DNA of 57,289 nucleotides from Pseudomonas fluorescens (GTDB taxonomy: Bacteria; Pseudomonadota; Gammaproteobacteria; Pseudomonadales; Pseudomonadaceae): assembly GCF_018614775.1 (NCBI RefSeq), contig NZ_JAGGOF010000107.1:1-57289 (forward strand), given 5' to 3'. Shown piece after piece: positions 1 through 8,918 of the stretch (within the stretch, counting starts at the first letter, position 1; each line of letters begins with the position of its first letter). The notes beneath the pieces are model-generated. The model was not told the origin of the DNA. It searched no databases and was given only the letters and a program-made list of their open reading frames with translations. The position numbers and the translations under genes are program-made.

Positions 1-664
1 CAAGCTGATCGCCAACCAGGGACCGGTGACGGTGCAAGCGCAGAACGACACCCTGCAACTGATGGCCCGGCATGGACTGGAGATCACCAGCACCGAAGAC
101 GAAATCAGCATCGTCGCGAAAAAGAAAATCACCCTCAACGCGGGCGGCAGCTACATCACGCTGGAGGCGGGCGGCATCGAGTCGGGGACGCCGGGGTATT
201 ACACCGTCAGGTCGGCGGTTTTCGATTATCTGAAGGGCGCTGCCAGCATGACAGCCACGCACCCCGACTACCCGCAGAGCCAGTCCAGGCAACCGTTGCG
301 CCTGCGCATGCCCCAGGCCCCCAACGCCGGTGGTCAGGGCTGGAAAGGCATGCCCTACACCTTGTACGCCGACGGCATGCCGCTCCAGCAGGGTGTACTC
401 GATGACAGCGGACAGCTGCTGATCGATCACCAGGTCATCACCCGGGGCTATCGCCTGGTGATGAGCAACGGTGTGTCCTACAACCTGGTCGTCCCTACCG
501 AATACCGCGATGTCGATCAGGCGCAACTGGCCAACCGTGGCCTGCAAAACCACCCCTCGAAAACGGACCCCGAGGTGAGCCAACCGGCCTCGCACAAGCA
601 ACACCGCTCGTCGTACGCCTCCTTGCTCGACAGCCCTGCCTCCAAGGAAGACCAAACCCCATGA
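1..664 (+). CDS. vgrG: Type VI secretion tip protein VgrG, C-terminal part
   Basis: The gene is cut by the left edge of the window; the frame is open from base 2 and stops at 662-664. The remaining part carries the end of the DUF2345-type beta-helical region (repeated short strands around 'ITLNAGGSYITLEAGGIESG'), followed by a small beta-rich extension and a polar tail. VgrG trimers form the puncturing tip of the T6SS, and C-terminal extensions often dock specific effectors. The stop overlaps the start of the lipase gene by four bases (ATGA), so the two are translationally coupled; this supports the view that this VgrG delivers that effector. The N-terminal gp27/gp5-like part is not visible. 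Confidence 0.9.
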   Translation, partial: KLIANQGPVTVQAQNDTLQLMARHGLEITSTEDEISIVAKKKITLNAGGSYITLEAGGIESGTPGYYTVRSAVFDYLKGAASMTATHPDYPQSQSRQPLRLRMPQAPNAGGQGWKGMPYTLYADGMPLQQGVLDDSGQLLIDHQVITRGYRLVMSNGVSYNLVVPTEYRDVDQAQLANRGLQNHPSKTDPEVSQPASHKQHRSSYASLLDSPASKEDQTP

Positions 665-2556
665 CACGTAACATCACCACCCCCGTCGCCTTGCAGCACA
701 CCCAAGAGGCCACATGCTGCACGCCCTGGTATGTCTGCCACACGGAATACCCTCCGGCGGTTGCCAGTTATCAAGCCTTGGTCAATGGCGAAGAAACCTT
801 CAGGGCCGTGCACCAGGCCATCGCCCAGGCCGTCAGGACCATCGACATCATCTGTTGGGGTTTCCAGCCATCGATGTACTTTATTCGTGATGGCAGCGGC
901 GCTCCGAGCATCGGCGAACTGCTGGTGGCCAAGGCCCAGGAAGGGGTCGAGGTGCGCGTGCTGGGTTGGGAAATGCCATTCAATACCGCTGGCGTGGCGG
1001 GCGAGGCCAATCTGCCGGGCAAGGGCCCGGTCGTACGCATCGCGGATCGAGCCTTGCAGCCTTCCACCGAAGATCAGTACGCCTACGACCGCCAGTGGTT
1101 TGCCAACTGTGCCGTGCCCGGCAACATGGCCGCGGCTTTTCGCGCCCATCGCAGCGTCCCGGTGTTCGTCGGTCGCGGCTTCAGCGTATTCGAAAGAGCA
1201 GAAATCGCCCGGCAGGTGAAATACAAAAGCCTCGACCGGGAGCTCAGCACCGCCACCCACCTCACCCTGACAGCCACGGCTACCCACCATCAAAAAAGTG
1301 TGCTGATCGATTACGAAGTGCCGGACAAGGCCGTGGGGTTCGTCATGGGCCATAACATGCTCGACGAGTACTGGGACTGCGACCGCCACTCGGCACTCAA
1401 TCGCGGCAAAGACAACAAGCCGGCGCCCGATCGCGGGCCGCGTGGCGATACGCCGCGCCAGGACATTTCCAGCCAGGTCAGCGGGCCGATTGTGGAACAC
1501 CTGCACCACAACTTCGCTACCGCCTGGCGCAAGGAAACCGGCGAGGACCTGATCGCCTCTCGCCAGGCCATGACGGTGGGGCCGCAACTGTGCACCCTGG
1601 GCATGCCGCAGATGGCCCAGATCCTGCGGACCCAGCCGCAGGTGTATAAACGCGACATCGAGCGGCTCTACCTGCAAGCCGTCAGCAACGCCACCCAGTT
1701 CATCTACATCGAAAACCAGTATTTCCGCTGGCCGCCGCTGGCCGAACTGATCAAGTCCGTCGCCGCCAAGCAGGCCGCAGACGGGCGCGACCCCGGCGTG
1801 TATGGGCCCTTGCACCTGTTCGTGATCACCAACGCCACCGACGACGGCGTGGGCGCGGGCACGGTCAACACCCAGCGCATGCTGGAAAGCCTGGGGCGCG
1901 GCGACACCATCCCGGCCATCACCAAACTGCGCCGCATCGACAGACTCCGGATCAACGCAGCCGCCCAGGAACCGGACCTGGCGAGCCTGCTGGAAGAACA
2001 GGCATTGGGCGCCCTGACCCGCGCCATCGACGCGGTGAGCGGCAGCGACCTGAGTGACAAGGCCAGGGAGGCCCGCCAGCAAAGGCAGGACAACCTCAAA
2101 TCGGTACGCCTGGACCTCGGACATCAGATCAAGCAAATCGAAAACGCGCCCGTCGATATCGAGGCCATTCCCAACCTGAAGGTGCACATCTGCTCCCTGG
2201 TCGCCCCGGACTCCTCGAGGTGGTCCTGGATGCCGGTTTACATCCATTCCAAGCTGATGATCGTCAACGACGTGTTCACCACCCACGGCTCGGCCAACAT
2301 CAACACCCGCAGCATGCAGGTCGACAGCGAACTCAACATCGCCCATGAGTGGATGAGCGTGACCCAGGCGTTGCGGCGGCGGTTGTGGAATCTGCATACG
2401 GCGGGGATGGGGGTGCAGGATGATGCGGGGGAGGCGTTTGAAGCCTGGCAGGAAATTATCAATGAAAACAAAGATTGCCAACAAACCGAGATGACGCCCT
2501 ATGCCCCTCTCGTCGAGTTTTATTACGACAAACCCACCCTGAAGGACCTGGACTGA
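661..2556 (+). CDS. T6SS phospholipase D effector (Tle5/PldB-like)
   Basis: This 631-residue protein has two PLD HKD motifs: HHQKSVLID with H210, K212 and D217, and IHSKLMIVND with H529 and K531. In the second motif the usual Asp position is Asn536, followed by Asp537. The second motif is followed by GSANINTRSM, typical of PLD enzymes. Tle5 enzymes hydrolyse phospholipid head groups in target cells after T6SS delivery. The setting directly after vgrG and before duplicated Sel1-type lipoproteins is the same architecture as P. aeruginosa pldB with its tandem immunity genes (established knowledge); family assignment is firm, target and specificity are inferred. No signal peptide is present, as expected for a T6SS cargo. 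Confidence 0.9.
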   Translation: MTRNITTPVALQHTQEATCCTPWYVCHTEYPPAVASYQALVNGEETFRAVHQAIAQAVRTIDIICWGFQPSMYFIRDGSGAPSIGELLVAKAQEGVEVRVLGWEMPFNTAGVAGEANLPGKGPVVRIADRALQPSTEDQYAYDRQWFANCAVPGNMAAAFRAHRSVPVFVGRGFSVFERAEIARQVKYKSLDRELSTATHLTLTATATHHQKSVLIDYEVPDKAVGFVMGHNMLDEYWDCDRHSALNRGKDNKPAPDRGPRGDTPRQDISSQVSGPIVEHLHHNFATAWRKETGEDLIASRQAMTVGPQLCTLGMPQMAQILRTQPQVYKRDIERLYLQAVSNATQFIYIENQYFRWPPLAELIKSVAAKQAADGRDPGVYGPLHLFVITNATDDGVGAGTVNTQRMLESLGRGDTIPAITKLRRIDRLRINAAAQEPDLASLLEEQALGALTRAIDAVSGSDLSDKAREARQQRQDNLKSVRLDLGHQIKQIENAPVDIEAIPNLKVHICSLVAPDSSRWSWMPVYIHSKLMIVNDVFTTHGSANINTRSMQVDSELNIAHEWMSVTQALRRRLWNLHTAGMGVQDDAGEAFEAWQEIINENKDCQQTEMTPYAPLVEFYYDKPTLKDLD

Positions 2557-3833
2557 TGCGCCAGATCTTCCTGTCATGTCTGTTGTTGGTGGCCTGCGAT
2601 GCCAACAGCTCCTTTACTCCTGCTACCAAGGTCCCCGACGTGAGTTCAATCTCCGAGATCAAAGCCAAACTGAACGCCTTCACCTGCAAACACGAAATGA
2701 TCCCTGCGCCATCAGCGGAGAGTGATGTGCTGTTCCAGTACGCCCGCTGGTTGCAGAAGGACAACCAGCTCAAGCCAGACGGAAAGGTCGATGCAGAAGT
2801 CGAGCGGCTGTACCGCATCGCCGCTGCGCATGACCATTACAAGGCCAATATCAACCTGCAGAACGGCGGGATGCGTGGACGCTTTCGGCTCGATGGCGGG
2901 GAGTATCTCTATCTGAGCCAGCGCCTGATCGATGCAGGCGTAGCGACAGGCTATTACCTGATCGGGGTCTTCCTGAAACAGGGTGCCGCTGGGCTGGCTG
3001 AAGATCACGAGACGGCATTGGGGTATTTTCGCAAGGCCGCTGATCAGGGCAACGCTCAGGCACAGGCCTATCTGGGGGAGCACTTAGCACCTATCAGCGT
3101 TGCCCCAGAGGCTGCTCGGAAGATGCGCCGCTGTGCGGCAGAACAGGGCCATGGGAAGGCAGCGGTAGCGTTGGGCGTCAGCTTAAAAAGACAGGGCATA
3201 TATCAAGAGGCGCTCGAAGCCTTCCAACTTGGAGTAGCCGCAGGTGAGGAAAGTGCACCCGGCTATCTGGATAAAGGCTTTCGCGGTCCTCTACCAGATA
3301 ATCAACTGCACTATCTCGCCCAAGAAGAAGACCTTGAACGCGCCGAACGCTATAAAAAAATCTGGCGAATCCTGGCGAACTATTCCTACGCCAACCCTAC
3401 CGTCCCCGAAATCAACGACATCCTCCCCCTGCCCCCGGCCAAGCTTCCGCCTTGGGACGGCAAGCTCCAATGGCTCGAAGCACGCCTGGCCAACGTGGCG
3501 CCGCCCAAGCCCGACGAGGAGCTGATCGGCGAACTGGCCAAGGCCAAACACCTGGAACCCGCCACCGGCAAACCCACGCCGCAGTCGCCGGCCTTCATCA
3601 AGAACACCGCATCCGTGCCGCGCTGCTACAGCGGCCAGCCCTGCCCGAAAACCGGCTACTGGAAAGCCAGTTGTATCGACAAAGGCCACGCCTGGACCCA
3701 GAACGATCCTCGCCGTTTCGAGAAGGGCGAGATCATGCCGACGCAGCAGGTGACACGCTATCGGCAGCGTTTCCTGCTGCCTGACCTGAAGACGGTCGGT
3801 GAGGAAAACGTCGAGTGGAGAATTCTCGGATGA
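2556..3833 (+). CDS. Sel1-repeat immunity lipoprotein, copy 1
   Basis: The start at 2556 overlaps the effector stop (TGATG). A longer open frame reaches upstream but lies inside the effector gene. The product begins with a lipoprotein signal (MRQIFLSCLLLVAC, lipobox LVAC), so it is probably anchored in the envelope. Sel1/TPR-like helical repeats are visible (for example ALGYFRKAADQGNAQAQAYLG and ALEAFQLGVAAGEESAPGYL). Sel1-like immunity proteins of Tle5b bind and neutralise the lipase in the producing cell and its siblings. Its 425 residues are very similar to the next gene along the whole length, most of all the last third. The immunity role is inferred from position and fold. Confidence 0.85.
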   Translation: MRQIFLSCLLLVACDANSSFTPATKVPDVSSISEIKAKLNAFTCKHEMIPAPSAESDVLFQYARWLQKDNQLKPDGKVDAEVERLYRIAAAHDHYKANINLQNGGMRGRFRLDGGEYLYLSQRLIDAGVATGYYLIGVFLKQGAAGLAEDHETALGYFRKAADQGNAQAQAYLGEHLAPISVAPEAARKMRRCAAEQGHGKAAVALGVSLKRQGIYQEALEAFQLGVAAGEESAPGYLDKGFRGPLPDNQLHYLAQEEDLERAERYKKIWRILANYSYANPTVPEINDILPLPPAKLPPWDGKLQWLEARLANVAPPKPDEELIGELAKAKHLEPATGKPTPQSPAFIKNTASVPRCYSGQPCPKTGYWKASCIDKGHAWTQNDPRRFEKGEIMPTQQVTRYRQRFLLPDLKTVGEENVEWRILG

Positions 3834-5110
3834 CGTATCGATACGGGTTGTTTGGACTGTTGGGCGCGATGTTGCTGGGCTGTGATGCCTCAAGCACTCG
3901 CCCCGAAGTTGCCGTCTTGCCTTCGCTCCCCGAGATCAAAGCCAAACTGAATGCCTTCACCTGCAAACATGAAGCGATCCCCGCGCCCTCGGCGCAGAGC
4001 GACGTGTTGTTTCAGTACGCCCGCTGGTTGCAGAAGAACAATCAGCTCAAGCCGGATGAAAAGGTCGATGCCGAAATCGAACGGCTGTACCGCATTGCCG
4101 CCGCGCATGACCATCACAAGGCCAATATCAATCTGCAAAACGGCGGGATGCGCGGGCGCTTCTCGCTCGATGGCGAGGAATACCTTTACCTGAGCCAGCG
4201 CTTGATCGATGCCGGCGTGGCGACAGGTTATTACCTGATCGGAGTGTTTCTGAAACAGGGGGCTGCGGGGCTGGCTGAAGATCACGAGACAGCGTTGGGG
4301 TATTTTCGCAAGGCGGCTGATCAAGGTAGTGCCCAGGCTCAGGCGTATGTGGGCGACCAGCTGGCACCTATCAGCATTGCTCCAGAGGCCGCCCGAAAAC
4401 TGTATCGTTGTGCCGCAGAACAGGGCCAAGGGAAGGCGGCAGTAGCGCTTGGCGTCAGCTTACAGATAGAGGGGTTGTATCAAGAGGCTCTAGAAGCATT
4501 TCAACTAGGGGCTGCAGCCGGTGATAGCTCCTCCACCTCGTTTCTGGAAAAAGGCTTTCGTGGACCGCCGCCGACTGAAGAATTGTATTACCTCGGTCAA
4601 GACGAAGACCTCGAACGCGCCGAACGCTACAAAACAATCCGACGGATTGTGGGACGTTATTCCTACGCCAACCCCACCGTCCCCGAAATCAACGACATCC
4701 TCCCCCTGCCACCAACCAAGCTTCCGCCTTGGGACGGCAAGCTCCAATGGCTCGAAGCACGCTTGGCCAACGTGGCGCCGCCCAAACCCGACGAGGAGCT
4801 GATCGGCGAGCTGGCCAAGGCCAAACACCTGGAACCCGCCACCGGCAAACCCACGCCGCAGTCGCCGGCCTTCATCAAGAACGCCGCGTCCGTGCCGCGC
4901 TGCTACAGCGGCCAGCCCTGCCCGAAGACCGGCTACTGGAAGGCCAGTTGTATCGACAGGGACCACGCCTGGACCCAGGGCGATCCTCACCGTTTCGAGA
5001 AGGGCGAGCTCATGCCGACGCAGCAGGTGACACGCTATCGGCAGCGTTTCCTGCTGCCTGACCTGAAGACGGTCGGTGAGGAGAAGGTCGAGTGGAGAAT
5101 TCTCGGATGA
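3830..5110 (+). CDS. Sel1-repeat immunity lipoprotein, copy 2
   Basis: The start ATG at 3830 overlaps the previous stop (ATGA). A methionine five codons earlier is in frame but lies inside copy 1. The signal ends in the lipobox LLGC. The 426-residue product is a diverged tandem duplicate of copy 1: the signal region and the segment near residues 190-270 differ, while the C-terminal part from 'YSYANPTVPEINDILPLPP' on is almost the same in both protein and DNA. Retained duplicates suggest either dosage or protection against variant lipases; this is inference. Confidence 0.85.
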   Translation: MTYRYGLFGLLGAMLLGCDASSTRPEVAVLPSLPEIKAKLNAFTCKHEAIPAPSAQSDVLFQYARWLQKNNQLKPDEKVDAEIERLYRIAAAHDHHKANINLQNGGMRGRFSLDGEEYLYLSQRLIDAGVATGYYLIGVFLKQGAAGLAEDHETALGYFRKAADQGSAQAQAYVGDQLAPISIAPEAARKLYRCAAEQGQGKAAVALGVSLQIEGLYQEALEAFQLGAAAGDSSSTSFLEKGFRGPPPTEELYYLGQDEDLERAERYKTIRRIVGRYSYANPTVPEINDILPLPPTKLPPWDGKLQWLEARLANVAPPKPDEELIGELAKAKHLEPATGKPTPQSPAFIKNAASVPRCYSGQPCPKTGYWKASCIDRDHAWTQGDPHRFEKGELMPTQQVTRYRQRFLLPDLKTVGEEKVEWRILG

Positions 5111-5160
5111 CGTACCGATACGGGTTACATCGAGTGGGACCTGTGGGAATCGAAGAATAA
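5107..5160 (+). pseudogene. Stub of a third immunity gene copy
   Basis: The 3' end of copy 2 reads CTCGGATGACGTACCGATAC, nearly the same as the junction at the start of copy 2 (CTCGGATGACGTATCGATAC). A 17-codon frame follows (MTYRYG, then unrelated residues) and stops at 5158-5160. The first six residues match the copy 2 N-terminus exactly. This is best explained as the leftover start of a third tandem copy, deleted after an unequal crossover, or as the duplication breakpoint. It is unlikely to be functional. Confidence 0.6.
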
Positions 5161-5205
5161 TCATCCAGCTAGAAATGGAGTTGGTTTCTTGAACAAGGAG
5201 AGAAC

Positions 5206-5469
5206 ATGAAAAACATCATCCGAATCGGCGACAAAACAACCGGAGGCGGCACGGTTCAGTCAGGCTCCGCCGTCATGAAGTTCGACGGTATCGGGGTGGC
5301 TCGGGAAGGCGATCCGGTGAAGTGTCCGGTTCCCGGCCATGGCCGTACAGTCGTTGCCGAAGGTCACCCTACATTCAATGACAACGGCGTGCCCGTTGCT
5401 TTTGACGGGCATCTTTGCGCTTGTGGCTGCGCGCTGATTTCGTCGTTGTCCGACGCGGGGGCGAGCTAG
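5206..5469 (+). CDS. PAAR-domain T6SS tip protein
   Basis: This is a stand-alone PAAR protein of 87 residues. It opens with the conserved pattern IIRIGDKTTGGGTVQSGS, and has the histidine and cysteine positions expected of the zinc-binding tip (CPVPGHG, EGHP, FDGHLCACGC). PAAR proteins sharpen the VgrG spike and help load effectors. A good ribosome binding site (AAGGAGAGAAC) precedes the ATG. It lies in the same orientation and cargo module as vgrG and the lipase. No extra toxin domain is attached. Confidence 0.92.
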   Translation: MKNIIRIGDKTTGGGTVQSGSAVMKFDGIGVAREGDPVKCPVPGHGRTVVAEGHPTFNDNGVPVAFDGHLCACGCALISSLSDAGAS

Positions 5470-5471
5470 TC

Positions 5472-5744
5472 ATGCCGGTCAGAATTGATCAGGTCCCTTG
5501 CCTGGCGCCTCGCCCCGTCCGACCGTGCGTGTGGGTCTGGTTGGGTTTGCTGGCGCTCTGTTTGCTTGCGGGGGCTGGGAGCAGCCACTACCGCATGGTG
5601 ATCAAGGCCCCCGACGGCGCGAACATGATCTGGCACCTGCGCACCGAGCTGGATGCCGGGCCGCTGGCACTGCTCAAGCTGCGCGGCTTCAGGTTGCCGC
5701 AGCAGATATTCCTGGCCGAGGGTGGCGCCCCTCGGAAGAAATAA
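5472..5744 (+). CDS. Small single-span membrane protein of the T6SS module
   Basis: I chose the ATG at 5472, two bases after the PAAR stop; an upstream in-frame start would lie inside the PAAR gene. The 90-residue product has one hydrophobic span (about residues 20-39, VWVWLGLLALCLLAGAG) and a polar, probably periplasmic tail with MVIKAPDGANMIWHLRTELD. I do not recognise a family. Its position, coupled to the PAAR gene, suggests a role in the module such as a second immunity or accessory factor. A T6SS role is inference only. Confidence 0.6.
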   Translation: MPVRIDQVPCLAPRPVRPCVWVWLGLLALCLLAGAGSSHYRMVIKAPDGANMIWHLRTELDAGPLALLKLRGFRLPQQIFLAEGGAPRKK

Positions 5745-5798
5745 GCATGCGCCACCTGATCGAGCGTTGCCCGAGGCGTACTGATAAGTGAAAAGGCT

Positions 5799-5829
5799 TC
5801 TTGCTGGGCTGCTGTGCAGCCCAGCAAGA
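5799..5829. terminator. Perfect 14-bp hairpin between convergent genes
   Basis: Two 14-base arms (TCTTGCTGGGCTGC and its exact complement) flank a 3-base loop, between the end of the plus-strand T6SS module and the end of the minus-strand RND gene. There is no clear T-run on either side. It may stop or stabilise both convergent transcripts. A degraded REP-like stretch (CAAGCTCCCTCGCCACAGGG) follows it. Confidence 0.5.
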
Positions 5830-5878
5830 GCAAGCTCCCTCGCCACAGGGGCCCCGGTGCTCAGAGGGCTCGGTGGCC

Positions 5879-8800
5879 TCAGGATTTATCCGGCTTGGCC
5901 AGCAGCGTGTAGACGCAGGGCAGCACGAACAGCGTGAACAGGGTGCCAATCGACATCCCGGTGGCGATGACGGTGCCGATGTCGAAGCGACTCACCGCCC
6001 CGGCACCCGTGGCGAGGATGAGCGGCACCATGCCGAACACCATCGCCGCCGTCGTCATCAGCACGGGTCGCAGGCGGATCGACGCGGCTTGTTCCACCGC
6101 TTCCCGTGGTGTCAGGCCCTGGTCCTTGCGCAACTGGTTGGCAAACTCGACGATCAGGATCCCATGCTTGCTGATCAGGCCGATCAGCGTCACCAGGCCC
6201 ACCTGGGTGTAGATGTTCATGCTCGACCAGCCGAGGAACAGGGGAATCAGCGCGCCGCAAATCGACAGCGGCACCGTCACCAGAATCACCAGCGGATCCC
6301 GGAAGCTTTCGAACTGGGCGGCCAGTACCAGGAAGATGATCGCCAGGGCCAGGGCAAAGGTGACCCACAACGCGCTGCCTTCCTGGACGAACTGCCGCGA
6401 AGCCCCGGCGTAGTCGAAGGCGAACCCTGCCGGGGCTTCTTCCCGGGCGATCTGGCGAACCGTCTCGATAGCTTCGCCCATGCTCACCACCGGGAAGCCC
6501 GAGATCGTGACTGCGTTGAGCTGCTGGAACTGGTTCAATTGCCGTGGTCGCGCCCGGTCGCTGACCTTGATCAGGGTCGACAGCGGCAGCAATTCGCCCT
6601 GGTTATTTTTCACGTAGTAATTGTTCAGCCAGTCCGGATTGTCGCGAAACGGCCGTTCAACCTGGGCGATGACTTTGTAGCTTCGGCCTTCGATGGTGAA
6701 GCGGTTGATCTCGGCTTCTCCAAGCAACGTCGCCAGGGTGCCGCCCAGGTCCTGCATCGAAACGCCCATCTGGGCTGCCTTCGCGCGATCGATATCGACC
6801 ACTACCTCGGGCTTGTCGAACGCCAGGTCAATGTCCATGAAGGCGAACTTGCCCGACGCCATGGCGCGATTTTTCACCCGTTCGGCAATTTGCAGCAGGG
6901 TGGCGTAGTCCTTCGGCGAGTTGATGACGAAGGCAAAGGGCAGGCCTTCGCCGGTGCCCGGTAGCGAAGGCAGGTTGAAGCCGAAGATCTGCAGGCCGGG
7001 AATACTTTCCAGCTTCGCCTGCACTTGCGGCAGGATTTCCATCTGGGTGCGACTGCGCTCATTCCACGGCTTGAGCAGGAACCCGCCGATGCCGGATTGC
7101 ACGCCGTTGTAGCCGTTGATCTGGAACGAAGAATAGTACTCGGGGAATTCCTTGAAGATCGTGATGAAGTGATCGGTGTAGGCGTTCAGGTAATCCAGGT
7201 TGGTCGTCTTCGGGGAATTGGCCATCATGAAGATGATGCCCTGGTCCTCGTCGGGGGCCAGTTCGGACTTGGTGAACATGATCAGCACGGGGATCAGCAA
7301 CAGGATGATCGCCGCAAACACCAGCACCACCGGCCGGGCGTTGAGCGTGCCGTGGAGCATGCGCTGGTAGCGGCCCTTCAAGCGTTCAAAGACCATATCC
7401 AGCCTGTGGGCCATTCCCGTGGGGTTTTCGTCGTGGCGCAGCAGCATGGCGCACATCATGGGCGACAGGGTCAGGGCGACGATCCCGGAAATCACCACCG
7501 CCCCGGCCAGGGTCAACGCGAACTCCTTGAACAAGGCGCCCGTCAGGCCTTCGAGCAGGCCGATCGGTGCGTACACCGCGGCCAACGTGATGGTCATCGA
7601 GACCACCGGCATGGCGATTTCCCGTGCGCCTTCCAGCGCGGCGTCGAACGGGGTCTTGCCTTCCTCGATGTGCCGGTGGATGTTCTCCACCACCACGATG
7701 GCGTCGTCCACCACCAGGCCGATGGCGAGCACCATGGCCAGCAGCGTCAGGAGGTTCATCGAGTAGCCCATCAACTGCATGAAGAACATCACGCCGATCA
7801 TCGACAGCGGAATGGTCACCACCGGGATCAGCACCGAGCGCAGGGCGCCGAGGAACAGGAACACCACGACGATGACGATCAGCACCGCCTCGAACAGGGT
7901 CTTCACCACCTCGTCGATGGAGGCCTGGATGAACAGAGTGGCGTCGTAGGCGATCTCGGCCTTGAGGTTGGTCGGTAGCTGGGCCTCCAGCTCCGGCATG
8001 AGCTTGCGCACTTCCCTGATCACATCCAGCGGGTTGGCGCCTGGGGTGGCCTTGATCCCGATGTACACCGAGGGCGTGCCGCCGAAGGAGCTGATGGTGT
8101 CGTAGTTTTCGGCACCCATTTCCACGCGGGCCACATCCCGCAGCAACACGCGACTGTCGCCGTCGGTCTTGAGCGGGATCGCGGCGAAGGCCTCGGCGGA
8201 CTTCAGTTCGGTGTTGGCGTTGATGCTGGTGACCACGTACTCGCCTTTCACTTCGCCGGCCGCGGAGAGAAAGTTCTGCTGGCGCACGGCGTTGGTCACG
8301 TCGATGGCGGTCAGGCCGAAACCGGCGAGCTTGACCGGGTCGAGCCACAGGCGCATGGCAAAGACCTGGTTACCGAGGATCTCGGCTTCCGCCATGCCCG
8401 GCAGCGTCGCCAGTTTGGGTTGGATCACCCGCGACAGATAGTCGGTGATCTGCGGGTTGTTCAGTTCCTTGCTGAAAAAACTGATGTACATCAGCGCCGA
8501 GGCGTCGGCGGCCTCGCGGCTGAGCACCGGGTCCTCGGCGTCCTGGGGCAGTTGGTTCTTGACTTCGTTGGCCTTGGCCAGCAGTTCGGTAAAGAGGCGG
8601 TCGCTGTTGGAGCCGATGCGCGCATAGACCGATATCACCGAGAAATTCTGGCGGCTGACCGAGGTCATGTAGTCGATGCCCTCGGCACTGGCCAGGCTCT
8701 GCTGCATCGGCTGGGTGATGTAGCCCTGGATGGTCTCGGCGTTCGCCCCGGGGTAGGCGGTGGTCACCGTGATCAGGGCGTTCTCCATCTGCGGATACTG

Positions 8801-8905
8801 GCGCAGGGGCAGCTTGCTCCAGGCCTGGAAGCCCAGCAGCACGATCAGCAGGCTGACCACGGTGGCGAGCACCGGACGACGGATGAACGGATCGGTAAAA
8901 GCCAT
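5879..8905 (-). CDS. RND efflux pump, inner-membrane permease
   Basis: A full-length HAE1-type RND transporter of 1008 residues. It starts with the typical FIRRPVLATVVSLLIVLLG helix and has two periplasmic porter halves. TM4 carries the proton-relay aspartates (VVDDAIVVVENI), and the second half repeats the pattern with helices near residues 840-990. It exports drugs or small amphiphiles using the proton gradient, together with the adaptor encoded just upstream. The gene follows the adaptor by 13 bases with an AAGGA site before its start. No outer-membrane channel gene is adjacent, so an unlinked OprM- or TolC-like channel is probably used. The substrate cannot be told from sequence; the adaptor/permease pair looks broadly MexHI- or VexGH-like. 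Confidence 0.95.
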   Translation of the reverse strand: MAFTDPFIRRPVLATVVSLLIVLLGFQAWSKLPLRQYPQMENALITVTTAYPGANAETIQGYITQPMQQSLASAEGIDYMTSVSRQNFSVISVYARIGSNSDRLFTELLAKANEVKNQLPQDAEDPVLSREAADASALMYISFFSKELNNPQITDYLSRVIQPKLATLPGMAEAEILGNQVFAMRLWLDPVKLAGFGLTAIDVTNAVRQQNFLSAAGEVKGEYVVTSINANTELKSAEAFAAIPLKTDGDSRVLLRDVARVEMGAENYDTISSFGGTPSVYIGIKATPGANPLDVIREVRKLMPELEAQLPTNLKAEIAYDATLFIQASIDEVVKTLFEAVLIVIVVVFLFLGALRSVLIPVVTIPLSMIGVMFFMQLMGYSMNLLTLLAMVLAIGLVVDDAIVVVENIHRHIEEGKTPFDAALEGAREIAMPVVSMTITLAAVYAPIGLLEGLTGALFKEFALTLAGAVVISGIVALTLSPMMCAMLLRHDENPTGMAHRLDMVFERLKGRYQRMLHGTLNARPVVLVFAAIILLLIPVLIMFTKSELAPDEDQGIIFMMANSPKTTNLDYLNAYTDHFITIFKEFPEYYSSFQINGYNGVQSGIGGFLLKPWNERSRTQMEILPQVQAKLESIPGLQIFGFNLPSLPGTGEGLPFAFVINSPKDYATLLQIAERVKNRAMASGKFAFMDIDLAFDKPEVVVDIDRAKAAQMGVSMQDLGGTLATLLGEAEINRFTIEGRSYKVIAQVERPFRDNPDWLNNYYVKNNQGELLPLSTLIKVSDRARPRQLNQFQQLNAVTISGFPVVSMGEAIETVRQIAREEAPAGFAFDYAGASRQFVQEGSALWVTFALALAIIFLVLAAQFESFRDPLVILVTVPLSICGALIPLFLGWSSMNIYTQVGLVTLIGLISKHGILIVEFANQLRKDQGLTPREAVEQAASIRLRPVLMTTAAMVFGMVPLILATGAGAVSRFDIGTVIATGMSIGTLFTLFVLPCVYTLLAKPDKS

Positions 8906-8918
8906 GGGGATTCCTTGA

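Noticed and set aside
517..2577. 686-codon minus-strand open frame
   Set aside because: It is the antisense of the lipase gene, with no domain and low-complexity His/Gly/Asp content typical of reversed high-GC genes.
5801..6964. 387-codon plus-strand open frame
   Set aside because: Antisense of the RND gene.
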